Assembly (NCBI RefSeq): GCF_001636615.1
Contig: NZ_LGEK01000017.1
Coordinates: forward strand, 1 to 64,000
From: Mucilaginibacter sp. L294
Lineage (GTDB): Bacteria; Bacteroidota; Bacteroidia; Sphingobacteriales; Sphingobacteriaceae
Direction of reading: 5' to 3'
Length of the DNA: 64,000 bases
Position numbers and translations under genes: made by a program. Positions 8,781 to 18,500 of the stretch are shown here, one piece after another. Position 1 is the stretch's first letter. Each line of letters opens with the position of its first letter. The notes under the pieces were generated by a model that ran no database searches, was not told the DNA's origin, and saw only the letters and a program-made list of their open reading frames with translations.

Positions 8781-8966
8781 TTAGCGTTTTTTGAAGTTAT
8801 CTACCAGTAACATAATAAAGCTGATGCAACCTGCCAGGGCAAAACCTGCCGACCCACCGTTACAGATATCCTGGTAAGTGCCCGGTGGTACAAACAACTT
8901 GGCCGATGCAAATAATATAAGTGCTATGCCCAGCAGGAAATATGTACGGGCAACCTGATTTTTCAT
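8781..8966 (-). CDS. Small two-helix membrane protein
   Basis: The 61-residue protein has two hydrophobic segments (TYFLLGIALILFASAKLFV and GSAGFALAGCISFIMLLV) separated by a short loop, and a basic C-terminus. No family was recognised. Its tight spacing to dgkA and recO suggests the first gene of a three- or four-gene minus-strand operon. Confidence 0.65.
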   Translation of the reverse strand: MKNQVARTYFLLGIALILFASAKLFVPPGTYQDICNGGSAGFALAGCISFIMLLVDNFKKR

Positions 8967-9069
8967 ATAGGTATTGTAATTTTAAATAAAGGGGTAAGCC
9001 GCTTTGCTTAGTACAAATATATTTTATTTATGTTAGCAATGATATGTCACAATCAAACCCTCAATAAAA

Positions 9070-9846
9070 ATGGATCTGAAACTAACAAACAAAGTAGCCA
9101 TTGTACTGGCAGCAAGCAAAGGATTAGGCAAAGCCATTGCTATGGCATTATCTGCCGAAGGCGCGAAGGTTATTATAGGATCGCGCGATGAGGATGCCTT
9201 AAACCAAACCGCCGCCGAAATAAAGCAGCTTACCGGTAACGATGTAATAGCCCTGCCGGTTGATGTGGCAGATGCCGCGCAGGTAACCGAATTTATAAAC
9301 AAGGCCGCCAGCACCTTTGGCCGGATAGATATATTGCTGAACAATGCAGGCGGCCCGCCCTTTGATAAGTTTGAGAATTTTGATGATGAGCAGTGGCAAA
9401 AGGCTTTTGAGCTGAACCTGCTAAGCATGGCGCGTACCAGCCGTTTGGTATTGCCGCACCTGCAAAAAACGGGCAGCGGTCGCATTATCAATATCATCAG
9501 CGGGTCGGTAAAATCGGTGCTGGCAGGTTCGGTATTATCAACCGCTATGCGGATGGGCGTGGTAGGGATGGCTAAATTAATGGCCGATGAATTTGGCCCT
9601 TATAACATCACGGTGAACAACGTAGCACCCGGCTTAATCCTAACCGGCCGCATTAAACATACCCTGCCGGCAGATATTGATTATGACGAGGCCATTAAAC
9701 AAAAGGCTAAAACTATCCCGCTGGGCCGTATTGGCAAACCCGAAGAACTGGCCGCGCTGGTTGCCTTCCTGGCATCAGAACAGGCTGCATACATCAGCGG
9801 GCAAACCATACAGGTTGATGGCGGCGCCGGGCGTAATATTTATTAA
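9070..9846 (+). CDS. SDR family oxidoreductase lacking the canonical Tyr-Lys pair
   Basis: The 258-residue protein has the Rossmann fold of classical short-chain dehydrogenases: a glycine-rich cofactor loop (AASKGLGKAIA, about residues 14-24), the NNAG motif at about residues 91-94, and the Ser of NIISGSV. At the usual YxxxK position it reads STAMRMGVVGMAK, so the catalytic tyrosine is missing and the Lys position holds Met/Arg. A recognised SDR subgroup annotated as 3-oxoacyl-ACP reductase-like shares this feature. NAD(P) binding is likely, and standard SDR catalysis is doubtful. Its stop codon overlaps the stop of the convergent gene. Confidence 0.85.
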   Translation: MDLKLTNKVAIVLAASKGLGKAIAMALSAEGAKVIIGSRDEDALNQTAAEIKQLTGNDVIALPVDVADAAQVTEFINKAASTFGRIDILLNNAGGPPFDKFENFDDEQWQKAFELNLLSMARTSRLVLPHLQKTGSGRIINIISGSVKSVLAGSVLSTAMRMGVVGMAKLMADEFGPYNITVNNVAPGLILTGRIKHTLPADIDYDEAIKQKAKTIPLGRIGKPEELAALVAFLASEQAAYISGQTIQVDGGAGRNIY

Positions 9847-10034
9847 GGCTTTTTGTTGGCCAGCCTTTTCTTTTTCATCACACGGAAACCAATGGCCAAT
9901 GCGCAGCCAATGGCAGCGCCAATTAATACCTTGCCCCATTCCTGGCTTTGTGAACCAACCGCAAACAGGCTAAATACAGCAAACAGTATAATAAGCACGC
10001 CGGCAAATATCACCACGTAAATTTTCCAATTCAT
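9843..10034 (-). CDS. Small two-helix membrane protein
   Basis: The 63-residue protein has two hydrophobic segments (IYVVIFAGVLIILFAVFSLFAV and VLIGAAIGCALAIGFRVM) and a basic Lys/Arg-rich C-terminus, predicted to stay cytoplasmic. It lies 9 bp downstream of the CotH-family gene on the same strand, so co-transcription is likely. No family was recognised. Confidence 0.65.
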   Translation of the reverse strand: MNWKIYVVIFAGVLIILFAVFSLFAVGSQSQEWGKVLIGAAIGCALAIGFRVMKKKRLANKKP

Positions 10035-10043
10035 ACGGCAAAC

Positions 10044-11591
10044 TTACAAATTACTATCCAGCCATGCCACACGCTGGGTAAGCCATTGTTTTAGCTGCGC
10101 TACTTCTTTTGGATAGGTGCCCAATACCACCGGGTTTGGCCAAACATACTGGTTTAAAATATTCCACTTGGTGAAATTCTCTTTAGCGGGCAGGGTTAAA
10201 TAAGCCTGGGTATCATCAATGCTTTTATACATGGCAGGGATGCCGTTTGCCTTTAAAAATTGCCAGCGTGTTTTAACCTTGGCAGCAAAAACAGGGTCCT
10301 GAAACAGGCGGTTAAACCATGGCCCTGTACGCACCCACCAGCCGGTTGGCTGGGTAGCGTCGCTGTAATCTACATTCCCTGCACCCAGGTCAAAGTCCCA
10401 GGCTGGCCCCATACCCAGCTTGCTGTTACGGTCTTTATAATAATACATACTGCTAAAGTTGGCAGCATCCTGGTTTTTAAACAGCTCATTTACCAAAAAC
10501 CAGTTAATGAACGAATCACTGTTGATGTATTTGGCGTAACCGTTCACCGGGTCGGCAAAGTTTGCCGCAAAAATGGCGTTCTCGGTATCCTGTATATAGG
10601 TTTGTATATAAGCCGTTTGCTGGGGACTTGGAACATCAGGAGATTTGATAGTGAACGGAAGGTTGCCCAATGTTTTAAACCTATAAGGGTCTTCCTGGCG
10701 CTGGTCAAGCTCCAATAAATAGCCGCCGGTAAGTGCTGCCCCGCCATCATCGCCGGCTTTCATTTCGGTAATATTTACCCGGTCGGCGTTCACTTCCACT
10801 TGTTCGGTAAGCAGGTAGGTGCCTACATACCCGCCGTTCATAACTACTTCTACAAATATGCCGTGGGGGGTAAAATCACCGTTTAAGCTTTGGGCTACAC
10901 CATCGGCAATATAATTACGCATCAGGGTTTTATCAGAGTAATTGGCAAGCAGCACCCAATTTTTCGCCGATGCCAAACCCAATAGTTTAGCTTTTGAATT
11001 AAATTTTAAACGATATGGCTTTTTGTCCATCCCCCAGGTAGAGTTACCGCGCCCTTTTATCTGCATGGCAATATCGTTGGTGGTTTGGTCAAACAGCCCG
11101 TTGGTGTTTACCTTTAAACTGCCGGTAACATAATCGTCTTTTGAAACAACCGGGGCCGATGTGGTAATGTTAAATATAGGCAGGCCTGTAAAGTTGTAAA
11201 TGCTTACAATATAATCCTTACTTACACCTTTACTATCGGTTACGGTGTAGGTTGCAGGTTTAGTAAAGTCATTAGCGGTAACGCCGCTAACCTGGGTTAC
11301 ATCGCCAATTTTTACTGTTGATGCCGCATCCTTTGTTTTAAATGTAAGCACAAAGCTATGGCCTTCGGTTGTGCCGGGGGTATAACCTTTCAGGTTGGTG
11401 CCATCAGCGGTTAACACAATATCCGCAGTTACTTTGCCTGTATTATTTTTTGCTTCTATTTTGATCTCGGTAATTTCGGGGCCGGTTACTACAACAACCG
11501 GTGGTGTAACGGGTGGTGGTGTTACGCTTTTATCCTTTTTACAGGCAAATAATAATAGTAATAAACACAGGCAGGTAAAGGTTCTTTTCAT
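10044..11591 (-). CDS. CotH kinase family lipoprotein
   Basis: The gene encodes 515 residues from the ATG that gives a signal peptide with lipobox LLLLLFAC; an upstream in-frame start would bury it. A Pro/Thr/Val-rich linker follows, then an Ig-like or DUF5018-like domain (about residues 40-135). The CotH domain spans about residue 150 to the end, with the motifs KGRGNSTWGMDKKPYRLKF, NYSDKTLMRNYIA, YLLTEQVEVNADRVNI and an acidic GPAWDFDLGAGN. CotH proteins are atypical protein kinases first known from Bacillus spore coats. Bacteroidota lipoprotein versions are extracytoplasmic and of unknown substrate. Confidence 0.87.
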   Translation of the reverse strand: MKRTFTCLCLLLLLFACKKDKSVTPPPVTPPVVVVTGPEITEIKIEAKNNTGKVTADIVLTADGTNLKGYTPGTTEGHSFVLTFKTKDAASTVKIGDVTQVSGVTANDFTKPATYTVTDSKGVSKDYIVSIYNFTGLPIFNITTSAPVVSKDDYVTGSLKVNTNGLFDQTTNDIAMQIKGRGNSTWGMDKKPYRLKFNSKAKLLGLASAKNWVLLANYSDKTLMRNYIADGVAQSLNGDFTPHGIFVEVVMNGGYVGTYLLTEQVEVNADRVNITEMKAGDDGGAALTGGYLLELDQRQEDPYRFKTLGNLPFTIKSPDVPSPQQTAYIQTYIQDTENAIFAANFADPVNGYAKYINSDSFINWFLVNELFKNQDAANFSSMYYYKDRNSKLGMGPAWDFDLGAGNVDYSDATQPTGWWVRTGPWFNRLFQDPVFAAKVKTRWQFLKANGIPAMYKSIDDTQAYLTLPAKENFTKWNILNQYVWPNPVVLGTYPKEVAQLKQWLTQRVAWLDSNL

Positions 11592-11705
11592 GCAGGGATA
11601 CAATTGGTTACGCAAGATATTAAAAAATGGTTAACATAGCGTTAACAACCTGTTGACTTCCCTGTTACAAAAATGTTAGCCCGTTTATTTATACTTGCAG
11701 CCATA

Positions 11706-12320
11706 ATGGATCAGGAAACAACTCAAAAATACAAGGCTTTAACCAAGCTTTCTACCGGCGATTTTAAAGCATTTTTATATGATTGCGATGGCACCCTTGC
11801 CGATAATATGGGGGCACATAAACAAAGTTACATCCGCGTAGCTGCCGATGATGGCATAAGTATAGAAGGCGATATTATTGATGAATTTGCCGGCCTGCCT
11901 ATCCTGAATGTTGTAGGCGAAATAAACAAACGCTATAATACTGCTTTTGAACCTGTTGATTTTGCAGCCCGCAAACACAAGATATTTTTTAGCGAATACA
12001 TTGAGCAAACCCAGCCTATTGATTATGTGGTAAACCACTTAAAGAACCACGCGGGCAAAGTGCGTATTGGTGTGGTATCTGGCGGTAGCCGTACCTCGGT
12101 TGAGAAGACCCTGCAGGTTTTAGGCATCCTTGACCTGGTGGAGGTGCTGATATGCGCCGGCGAAACCACCCATGGTAAACCCTACGCCGATCCCTTCCTG
12201 GCTGCTGCCAAACAGCTTGGTGTAGACCCGCGCCAGTGCCTGGTTTTTGAAGATGGCGACCCGGGCGTACAAGCCGCCGAAGCTGCCGGTATGCAATGGG
12301 TGCGGATAGATAAGGTATAA
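11706..12320 (+). CDS. HAD-superfamily hydrolase (beta-phosphoglucomutase-like)
   Basis: About 204 residues from the ATG at 11706. An in-frame TTG upstream at 11673 is rejected because a promoter-like TATACTTGC lies between. Motif I is FLYDCDGTLADN, with the nucleophile and acid Asp residues; motif II is VVSGGSRTSV; the motif III/IV region is KPYADPF followed by VFEDGDPGVQAAEAAG. These fit subclass I HAD phosphatases or phosphomutases with a helical cap. Candidate activities are a sugar-phosphate phosphatase or beta-phosphoglucomutase-like enzyme. The substrate is unknown. Confidence 0.85.
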   Translation: MDQETTQKYKALTKLSTGDFKAFLYDCDGTLADNMGAHKQSYIRVAADDGISIEGDIIDEFAGLPILNVVGEINKRYNTAFEPVDFAARKHKIFFSEYIEQTQPIDYVVNHLKNHAGKVRIGVVSGGSRTSVEKTLQVLGILDLVEVLICAGETTHGKPYADPFLAAAKQLGVDPRQCLVFEDGDPGVQAAEAAGMQWVRIDKV

Positions 12321-12355
12321 TGTTGTAAGTTTATCCCTTACAATCATCACCTGCT

Positions 12356-13147
12356 TTGCGATACTTTTTTCATTTAGGATATTTAGGCACTAACTACAGC
12401 GGATGGCAAAAGCACCCCGACGGCCTAAGCGTGCAGCAGGTTTTGGAGGAGGCCCTGAGCCAGATCTTTAAAACACCTATGTACATTACCGGCTGCGGCC
12501 GTACCGATGCGCAGGTGAATGCCAGCCAGTTCTTCTTCCACATGGATGTGGATAAGCCCTGGGATTATGACCTGCTTTTCCGGCTGAATAAGCTGCTGCC
12601 CGATGATATTGCCGTGTTTGATATCATCCCGATGGAGGGCCAGCCCCATGCCCGCTTCGATGCCGTTGAACGGAGCTACGATTACTTTATCCATACCTAT
12701 AAGGACCCTTTTTTGGGCGGATTAAGTGCGTTTTATGCCATTAAAAAGTGGGATATAGACCAGATGCAGCGGGCTGCAAACCTGCTTTTAAAATACAACG
12801 ATTACCACGCCTTTTGCAAAATGCCCGACCGGAATGAGCACACCATTTGCAATATCACTTCGGCGAAGGTTTATAGCAATGCCAAAGGGGACAGGCTCCG
12901 TTTCAGCATTTCGGCTAATCGCTTTTTGGGTAGGATGGTACGCATTATTACCGGTAAGCTAATTGACATTGGCACAGGTACTTTAAGTGTGGATGAATTT
13001 GAACATTACCTCATCCATCCGCAGGAAACGCAGCTGATAAAACCGGCTTACCCGCAAGGATTATACCTCAGCAAGATCAGATACCCATACCTGGATATGC
13101 CGTCCCGCAGTGATCTTGTGCCGATGTTGGCGGAGGGATTAGGGTAA
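12356..13147 (+). CDS. truA: tRNA pseudouridine synthase A
   Basis: The 263-residue protein matches TruA, which makes pseudouridine at positions 38-40 of the tRNA anticodon arm. The N-terminus RYFFHLGYLGTNYSGWQ and the catalytic block TGCGRTDAQVNASQFFFH, holding the catalytic Asp of the GRTD motif, are visible. The usual family motif reads GRTDAGVHA; here Gln and Asn replace Gly and His. The C-terminal FLGRMVRIITGKLIDIGTG block is typical. The start is a TTG, with no upstream alternative that keeps the family N-terminus. It lies 35 bp after the HAD gene. Confidence 0.9.
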   Translation: MRYFFHLGYLGTNYSGWQKHPDGLSVQQVLEEALSQIFKTPMYITGCGRTDAQVNASQFFFHMDVDKPWDYDLLFRLNKLLPDDIAVFDIIPMEGQPHARFDAVERSYDYFIHTYKDPFLGGLSAFYAIKKWDIDQMQRAANLLLKYNDYHAFCKMPDRNEHTICNITSAKVYSNAKGDRLRFSISANRFLGRMVRIITGKLIDIGTGTLSVDEFEHYLIHPQETQLIKPAYPQGLYLSKIRYPYLDMPSRSDLVPMLAEGLG

Positions 13148-13404
13148 AATATCACCGCTTTGTATCGTCCCCAAACGCCTTAAAACGATCTGAAACGGCC
13201 ATGATATCCCCGAGTGTTCACGTTCACTGCCGTGAACGCCCGTGAACGCCTGTATCTAACTTGTAACCAGCGATTTGTATTTTATACGCATTGTATTTTG
13301 CTTATAATCAGCGTTTTATATCTATTGTCGCCAATTTGCAAACTGCGGCGAGACGCCGCTGAATAGTTGTCACTCGGCTGGAGCCGAGCGACTGCGTGAA
13401 CAGT
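13148..13404. other. Intergenic stretch with short hairpins
   Basis: No gene is supported here. The stretch contains three short palindromes: CGTTCAC/GTGAACG around 13221-13237 with a repeated GTGAACGCC downstream, GCGGCG-aga-CGCCGC at 13345-13359, and CTCGGCT-gg-AGCCGAG at 13373-13388. It leads into the family B repeat. No T tracts accompany these hairpins. Confidence 0.5.
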
Positions 13405-13501
13405 TTGTCATCCTGAGCGATAGCGAAGGATCTATTAGCGAACTGTGCATATCGAAATAGCATGTCGGCTAATAGATGCTTCACTATGTTCAGCATGACA
13501 A
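13405..13501. repeat. Family B inverted-repeat element, copy 1
   Basis: This 97-bp imperfect palindrome begins TTGTCATCCTGAGCGATAGC and ends with the near-complementary GTTCAGCATGACAA. Related copies lie at 33121-33185 and 40268-40376. It sits downstream of the M28 peptidase gene. It is non-coding; an ORF across it is a translation of the repeat. Confidence 0.8.
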
Positions 13502-13515
13502 GAGAGAAATGGCTT

Positions 13516-15162
13516 TTATTTAGCCATCGCTTTATCCCTTATCGCCTTAAACTCCGAACCTTTTTTCCAGCCCGGGAAGGTGGTTTCGTTACTTAGTTTA
13601 ACACCAAGCTGGTACATCAGGTTAGCGGTTTGTGCCATCCCTTTAGTATCCATCGCGTCGCTGTATTGGTCGGATGGCTGGTGGTAGCGCTGGTCGTTGT
13701 ATTCTTTTAGTTGTTGTTTACCAAACTCCTCGCCACGCTGAATGCTTTTTGCCCCGTTATGCAGGTCTAACGCAGGTACGCCTACCTTAGCAAAGTTAAA
13801 GTGGTCAGAGCGGTAATAACTGCCAGAGCCCGGGGTTTCATCGCCCACAACATCCCATCCTTTTGGTTTGGTTAGGGCTATTACGTAATCATCCAGATCG
13901 TTCTGCCCTTTACCGGTGATAGAGAAGTTACTGGTTTCGCCAAAGTCAGATAAAGCATCCAGGTTAAGGTCGGCAACTGTTTTATTAAGCGGGTAAATGG
14001 GGTGGGTAGCGTAATATTCCGAACCTAAAAGTCCCTGCTCCTCAGCTGTAACCGCCAGGAATACAATGGTACGTTTTGGCTTATCTTTTTGCACCGCGAA
14101 TTTTTTGGCAACAGCTAAAATTGAGGCTACGCCGCTGGCGTTATCAACGGCCCCGTTGTAAATGCTATCGCCTTTGGCATCGGGCTTACCTACACCAAAA
14201 TGGTCCCAATGGGCGGTGTATAAAATGGTTTCATCGGGCCTTTCGGTACCTTTTATAATACCGATCACATTATGTGATTTAGAGTACTTAAGCGCGTTTT
14301 TTATGTTTAATGATACGGTGCTGTTAAGCGCCACAGCCTTAAAATCTTTTTTACGGGCATACTCGCGGATATCGCCATTAATGCCTGCTGTGGCTAATAA
14401 TTTGGTGGCGGCTTCCTCACTCATCCAGCCCTCTACCTTGCAGCGGTTCATGTGTTTATCGGCTTGTTGCAGGTAAAGTTTAGCGCCACTAAAGCTGTTT
14501 TGGATTACCTGCCAGCCGTAGCTTGCCGGCTCGGTTTGGTGAACAATGATCACACCCGCGGCACCCTGGCGGGCAGCCTCCTCGTATTTGTAAGTCCAGC
14601 GGCCATAGTAGCTCATGGTATCGCCTTTAAAAAGTTTTTCTTTTGCTTTAAAGCCCGGGTCGTTCACCAAAACAACAACGGTTTTGCCTTTTACATCAAG
14701 GCCTTTGTAATCGTTCCAGCCAAACTCGGGTGCAACCACCCCAAAACCCGCGAAAACCAGCGGGGAGTTTTTCAGGCTTACCGTATCTACCTCGCGGCGG
14801 GTAGCGGCCACAAAATCAACACCCGGTTTTAGCACCGCGCTGCCCGCGCCGCTAATTTGCAGGTTTTGCGATGCGGAGGTGATCTCCACCATCGGCACTT
14901 CCTGGTAATAGCTGCCGTTATTGCCCGGCTCTAAACCAAGCTTTTTAAACTTATCGGCTATGTAGGTAATGGTTTTATCCTCACCTTTGGTAAACGGTTT
15001 GCGGCCAAGCAGGCTGTCGTTAGCTAAAACGGCAATGTGCTGTTTAATGTCTGCTGCCATGCCGGTATCGGCAGCTGTATCGGCGGTTTGTTTTTTATCG
15101 TTACCGGCGCATCCGGCTAAAAGGGCGGAGAGGGCTAAAAAGCCGATGAAGTTTAATTTCAT
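13516..15162 (-). CDS. M28 family metallopeptidase lipoprotein
   Basis: The protein has 548 residues from the ATG at 15162, which yields a signal peptide and lipobox LLAGC. A start 19 codons upstream is rejected. A PA-like insert region (about residues 130-260) precedes the catalytic M28 domain. Zinc-ligand motifs are TAHWDHFG, YNGAVDNASG, the general-base region VTAEEQGLLGSEYY, and YRSDHFNFAKVGVPALDLH. It is expected to be an aminopeptidase anchored in the periplasm or outer membrane, trimming peptides for uptake. It appears monocistronic, with repeats on both sides. Confidence 0.9.
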   Translation of the reverse strand: MKLNFIGFLALSALLAGCAGNDKKQTADTAADTGMAADIKQHIAVLANDSLLGRKPFTKGEDKTITYIADKFKKLGLEPGNNGSYYQEVPMVEITSASQNLQISGAGSAVLKPGVDFVAATRREVDTVSLKNSPLVFAGFGVVAPEFGWNDYKGLDVKGKTVVVLVNDPGFKAKEKLFKGDTMSYYGRWTYKYEEAARQGAAGVIIVHQTEPASYGWQVIQNSFSGAKLYLQQADKHMNRCKVEGWMSEEAATKLLATAGINGDIREYARKKDFKAVALNSTVSLNIKNALKYSKSHNVIGIIKGTERPDETILYTAHWDHFGVGKPDAKGDSIYNGAVDNASGVASILAVAKKFAVQKDKPKRTIVFLAVTAEEQGLLGSEYYATHPIYPLNKTVADLNLDALSDFGETSNFSITGKGQNDLDDYVIALTKPKGWDVVGDETPGSGSYYRSDHFNFAKVGVPALDLHNGAKSIQRGEEFGKQQLKEYNDQRYHQPSDQYSDAMDTKGMAQTANLMYQLGVKLSNETTFPGWKKGSEFKAIRDKAMAK

Positions 15163-15204
15163 GATCGGTGTGTTTTGTAAATCAAATATATAAAGGTTTT
15201 TTCT

Positions 15205-15415
15205 AACCACAGAGTGCACAGAGATTGTAATGATTATTATACACAGAGAACACGGAGGTGTTTTGATTGGATGAAATTTAGCCCATTATCAGGTTGTTTA
15301 ATTACCACAAAGGACACAGAGAATAGCATATTTATTATCCGCAGAGAGCACAGAGATTTACAGCATCAAATTCTCTGTGCCTCTTTGTGATTCCCTCTCT
15401 GTGCCCTCTGTGGTT
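15205..15415. repeat. Family C composite inverted-repeat region
   Basis: The 211-bp stretch starts AACCACAGAGTGCACAGAG and ends CCCTCTGTGGTT. At least three further copies of the CACAGAG-type half-site occur inside (for example near 15303-15320 and 15341-15359), with matching CTCTGTG segments at 15372-15410. It resembles a nested or multiply inserted short inverted-repeat family common in Bacteroidota intergenic DNA. No gene is supported in this gap of about 375 bp. Confidence 0.75.
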
Positions 15416-15499
15416 AAAATCGCAGATATCTAATGTTAACTTAACAAAATCTCTCGGTCATAATTACCCATTTTACTATCATTTAATAATAAAATTCCG

Positions 15500-15507
15500 T
15501 ATTTTTG
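15500..15507 (+). promoter_or_regulatory. Bacteroidota -7 box for ileS
   Basis: TATTTTTG matches TAnnTTTG and lies 30 nt before the ATG at 15538. This supports that ATG over an in-frame TTG at 15505 that falls inside the box. Confidence 0.65.
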
Positions 15508-15537
15508 CAACCTTTAAAATTCGACGCGAACATATTG

Positions 15538-18500
15538 ATGTACAAGGAATATAAGCAGTTAAATCTATCCCAGACAGGTAAAGATGTGCTGGATTTCTGG
15601 AAACAGAACGGCATATTCGAAAAAAGTATCAGCAGCAGGCCGGCAAGCAAGCCGTACACCTTTTATGAAGGCCCGCCCAGCGCTAATGGTATGCCCGGTA
15701 TTCACCACGTTATGGGCCGGAGCATTAAGGATATTTTTTGCCGTTATAAAACCCTTAAAGGTTTCCAGGTAAAGCGTAAAGGCGGCTGGGATACCCATGG
15801 TTTGCCCATTGAGCTGGCGGTCGAAAAATCGTTAGGCATCACTAAGGATGACATTGGTAAAAAAATAACTGTAAAAGAGTATAACGATGCCTGCCGCAAG
15901 GAGGTAATGCGTTATACCGATGTTTGGAACGACCTTACCCTTAAAATGGGTTACTGGGTTGATCTGGACAACCCGTACGTTACTTACGAGAACGAATACA
16001 TTGAAAGCCTTTGGTGGATACTGAAGCAGCTTTACAATAAAGACCTGCTGTACAAGGGTTATACCGTACAACCCTACTCGCCAAAATCGGGTACCGGCCT
16101 TAGCTCGCACGAACTGAACCAGCCGGGTACCTACAAAATGGTGAAGGATACCACCATTGTTGCCCAGTTTAAAGTAAAGAACGATAAAGATTCGGCCTTT
16201 TTATTCGACAGCGTAAGCAGCGATGTATTTATCCTGGCCTGGACGACCACCCCGTGGACGCTTCCGTCAAACTGTGCTTTAGCCGTTGGCGAAGGCATCA
16301 ATTACGTACAAATAAGCACTTTCAATCCTTATACATACGAGCCTGTTAGTGTTGTACTGGCTAAGGACCTGGTGAAAAAATATTTTAAGGCCGAGGGCGA
16401 GAACGCATCTTTTGAAGATTACAAAGGCGGCGATAAAATTATCCCCTGGACTTTAACCCGCGAGTTTAAAGGTACCGACCTGCTTGGCATTCACTACGAG
16501 CAACTGATGCCGTATGTAACCAATGCCGACCTGGAGAAAAACGCTTTCCGTGTTATCCCGGCTGATTTTGTGACCACCGAAGACGGTACAGGCATTGTAC
16601 ACACCGCGTCTGTTTTTGGTGCGGATGACTTTAGGGCATGTAAGGAAAACAACGTGCCATCGGTAATGGTGAAGGACGAGAACGGTAAGGAAGTGCCTTT
16701 GGTTGATAAACAGGGCCGCTTTGTAGAAGAGGTTACCGATTTTGCCGGCCGTTACGTTAAAGAAGAATATTATACCGATGCAGACCGCGCGGCAGAAGGG
16801 TTTAAACCTACTGATGTACTCATCTCCATCAAACTAAAAACCGAGAACAAAGCGTTCGACGTTAAAAAATATGAGCACAGCTACCCGCACTCGTGGCGCT
16901 CTGATGAACCGATTTTATACTATCCGTTAGATAGCTGGTTTATCCGTACTACCGCGGTGAAGGATAAAATGGTTGCGCTAAACAAAACCATCAACTGGAA
17001 ACCCGAAAGTACCGGTACAGGCCGTTTTGGTAACTGGCTGGAAAATTTGGTAGACTGGAACCTGTCGCGCTCGCGCTACTGGGGTACCCCGCTGCCTATC
17101 TGGCGCGAGGAAGATGGAAAAGAAGAAAAATGTATCGGTTCGATAGAAGAACTGAATGCCGAGATAGAGAAATCAATAGCAGCCGGTTTAATGCCTGCGG
17201 GCTTTAAGCTGGAGGATATGCACCGCCCGTATGTTGATGATGTGATATTAACCTCATCAACCGGCAAACGCATGCTGCGCGAGCCCGACCTGATTGACGT
17301 TTGGTTTGATAGTGGCGCTATGCCATACGCGCAATGGCACTTCCCGTTCGAGAATAAAGACGCGTTTGCTGCTGCCTACCCGGCAGATTTTATTGCCGAA
17401 GGTGTTGACCAAACCCGTGGCTGGTTCTTTACCCTGCACGCCATTGCGGTGATGCTGAGCGAAGCCAGCGACGAGGTGAAAGCCGTAAATGAGTTGGTTG
17501 GCAACAAAGGCGTAGCGTTTAAAAACGTGGTATCAAACGGATTGGTATTGGACAAGAACGGCAACAAAATGTCTAAACGTTTAGGCAATGGGGTTGATCC
17601 GTTCGAGACCATCGAAAAATTTGGTGCTGATGCCGCCCGTTGGTACATGATCAGCAACGCATCGCCGTGGGATAACCTTAAATTTAATATTGAAGGATTA
17701 GACGAGGTTAGGCGCAAATTCTTTGGTACGCTGTACAATACTTACTCGTTCTTTGTGCTTTATGCCAATATCGATAAGTTTAAATACGAAGAGGCCGAGA
17801 TAGCTTTGGATAAACGCCCCGAGCTTGACCGCTGGATCATATCGTTACTAAACACCCTGAGCAAAGAGGTTGACGGCTTTTACGCCGATTTTGAACCAAC
17901 CAAAGCTGCCCGCGCCATACAGGAATTTGTTGACGCGCACTTTAGCAACTGGTACATCAGGTTAAGTCGCCGCCGTTTCTGGCGCTCGGATAATTCTGAA
18001 GATAAGCTATCGGCTTACCAAACGCTTTATACCTGTTTAATAACCATCAGTAAGTTAATGTCGCCCATAGCGCCGTTCTTTGCCGAGCGTTTATATACCG
18101 ACCTGAACAGCGTTACCGGTAAAGAAGAGTTTGAATCGGTCCACCTGGCTTACTATCCCGAGTATCATAACGATTTGGTTGATGCCGACTTAGAAGACAG
18201 CATGCAATTGGCACAGGATATATCATCACTGGTATTATCTATACGTAAAAAAATAGAAGTGCCGGTTCGTCGCCCATTAATGAAAATTCTTTTGCCAATA
18301 TTGGATAAGAACTTCAAAGAGAAGGTAGAGCGGGTAAAAGAACTCATATTATCCGAAACCAATGTCAAGAGTATTGAGTATATTACCGATGCAGCCGGTT
18401 TCATCAAAAAGAAGATAAAACCAAACTTTAAAGCCCTTGGCGCTAAGGTTGGTAAGGATATGAAAGATGTAGCCGCAGCTATCAATGCTTTCGGCCAGGA

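Noticed and set aside
13308-13496. A 62-codon minus-strand ORF downstream of the M28 gene
   Set aside because: It lies across the family B palindrome and its product is a translation of the repeat; no start signal or domain supports it.
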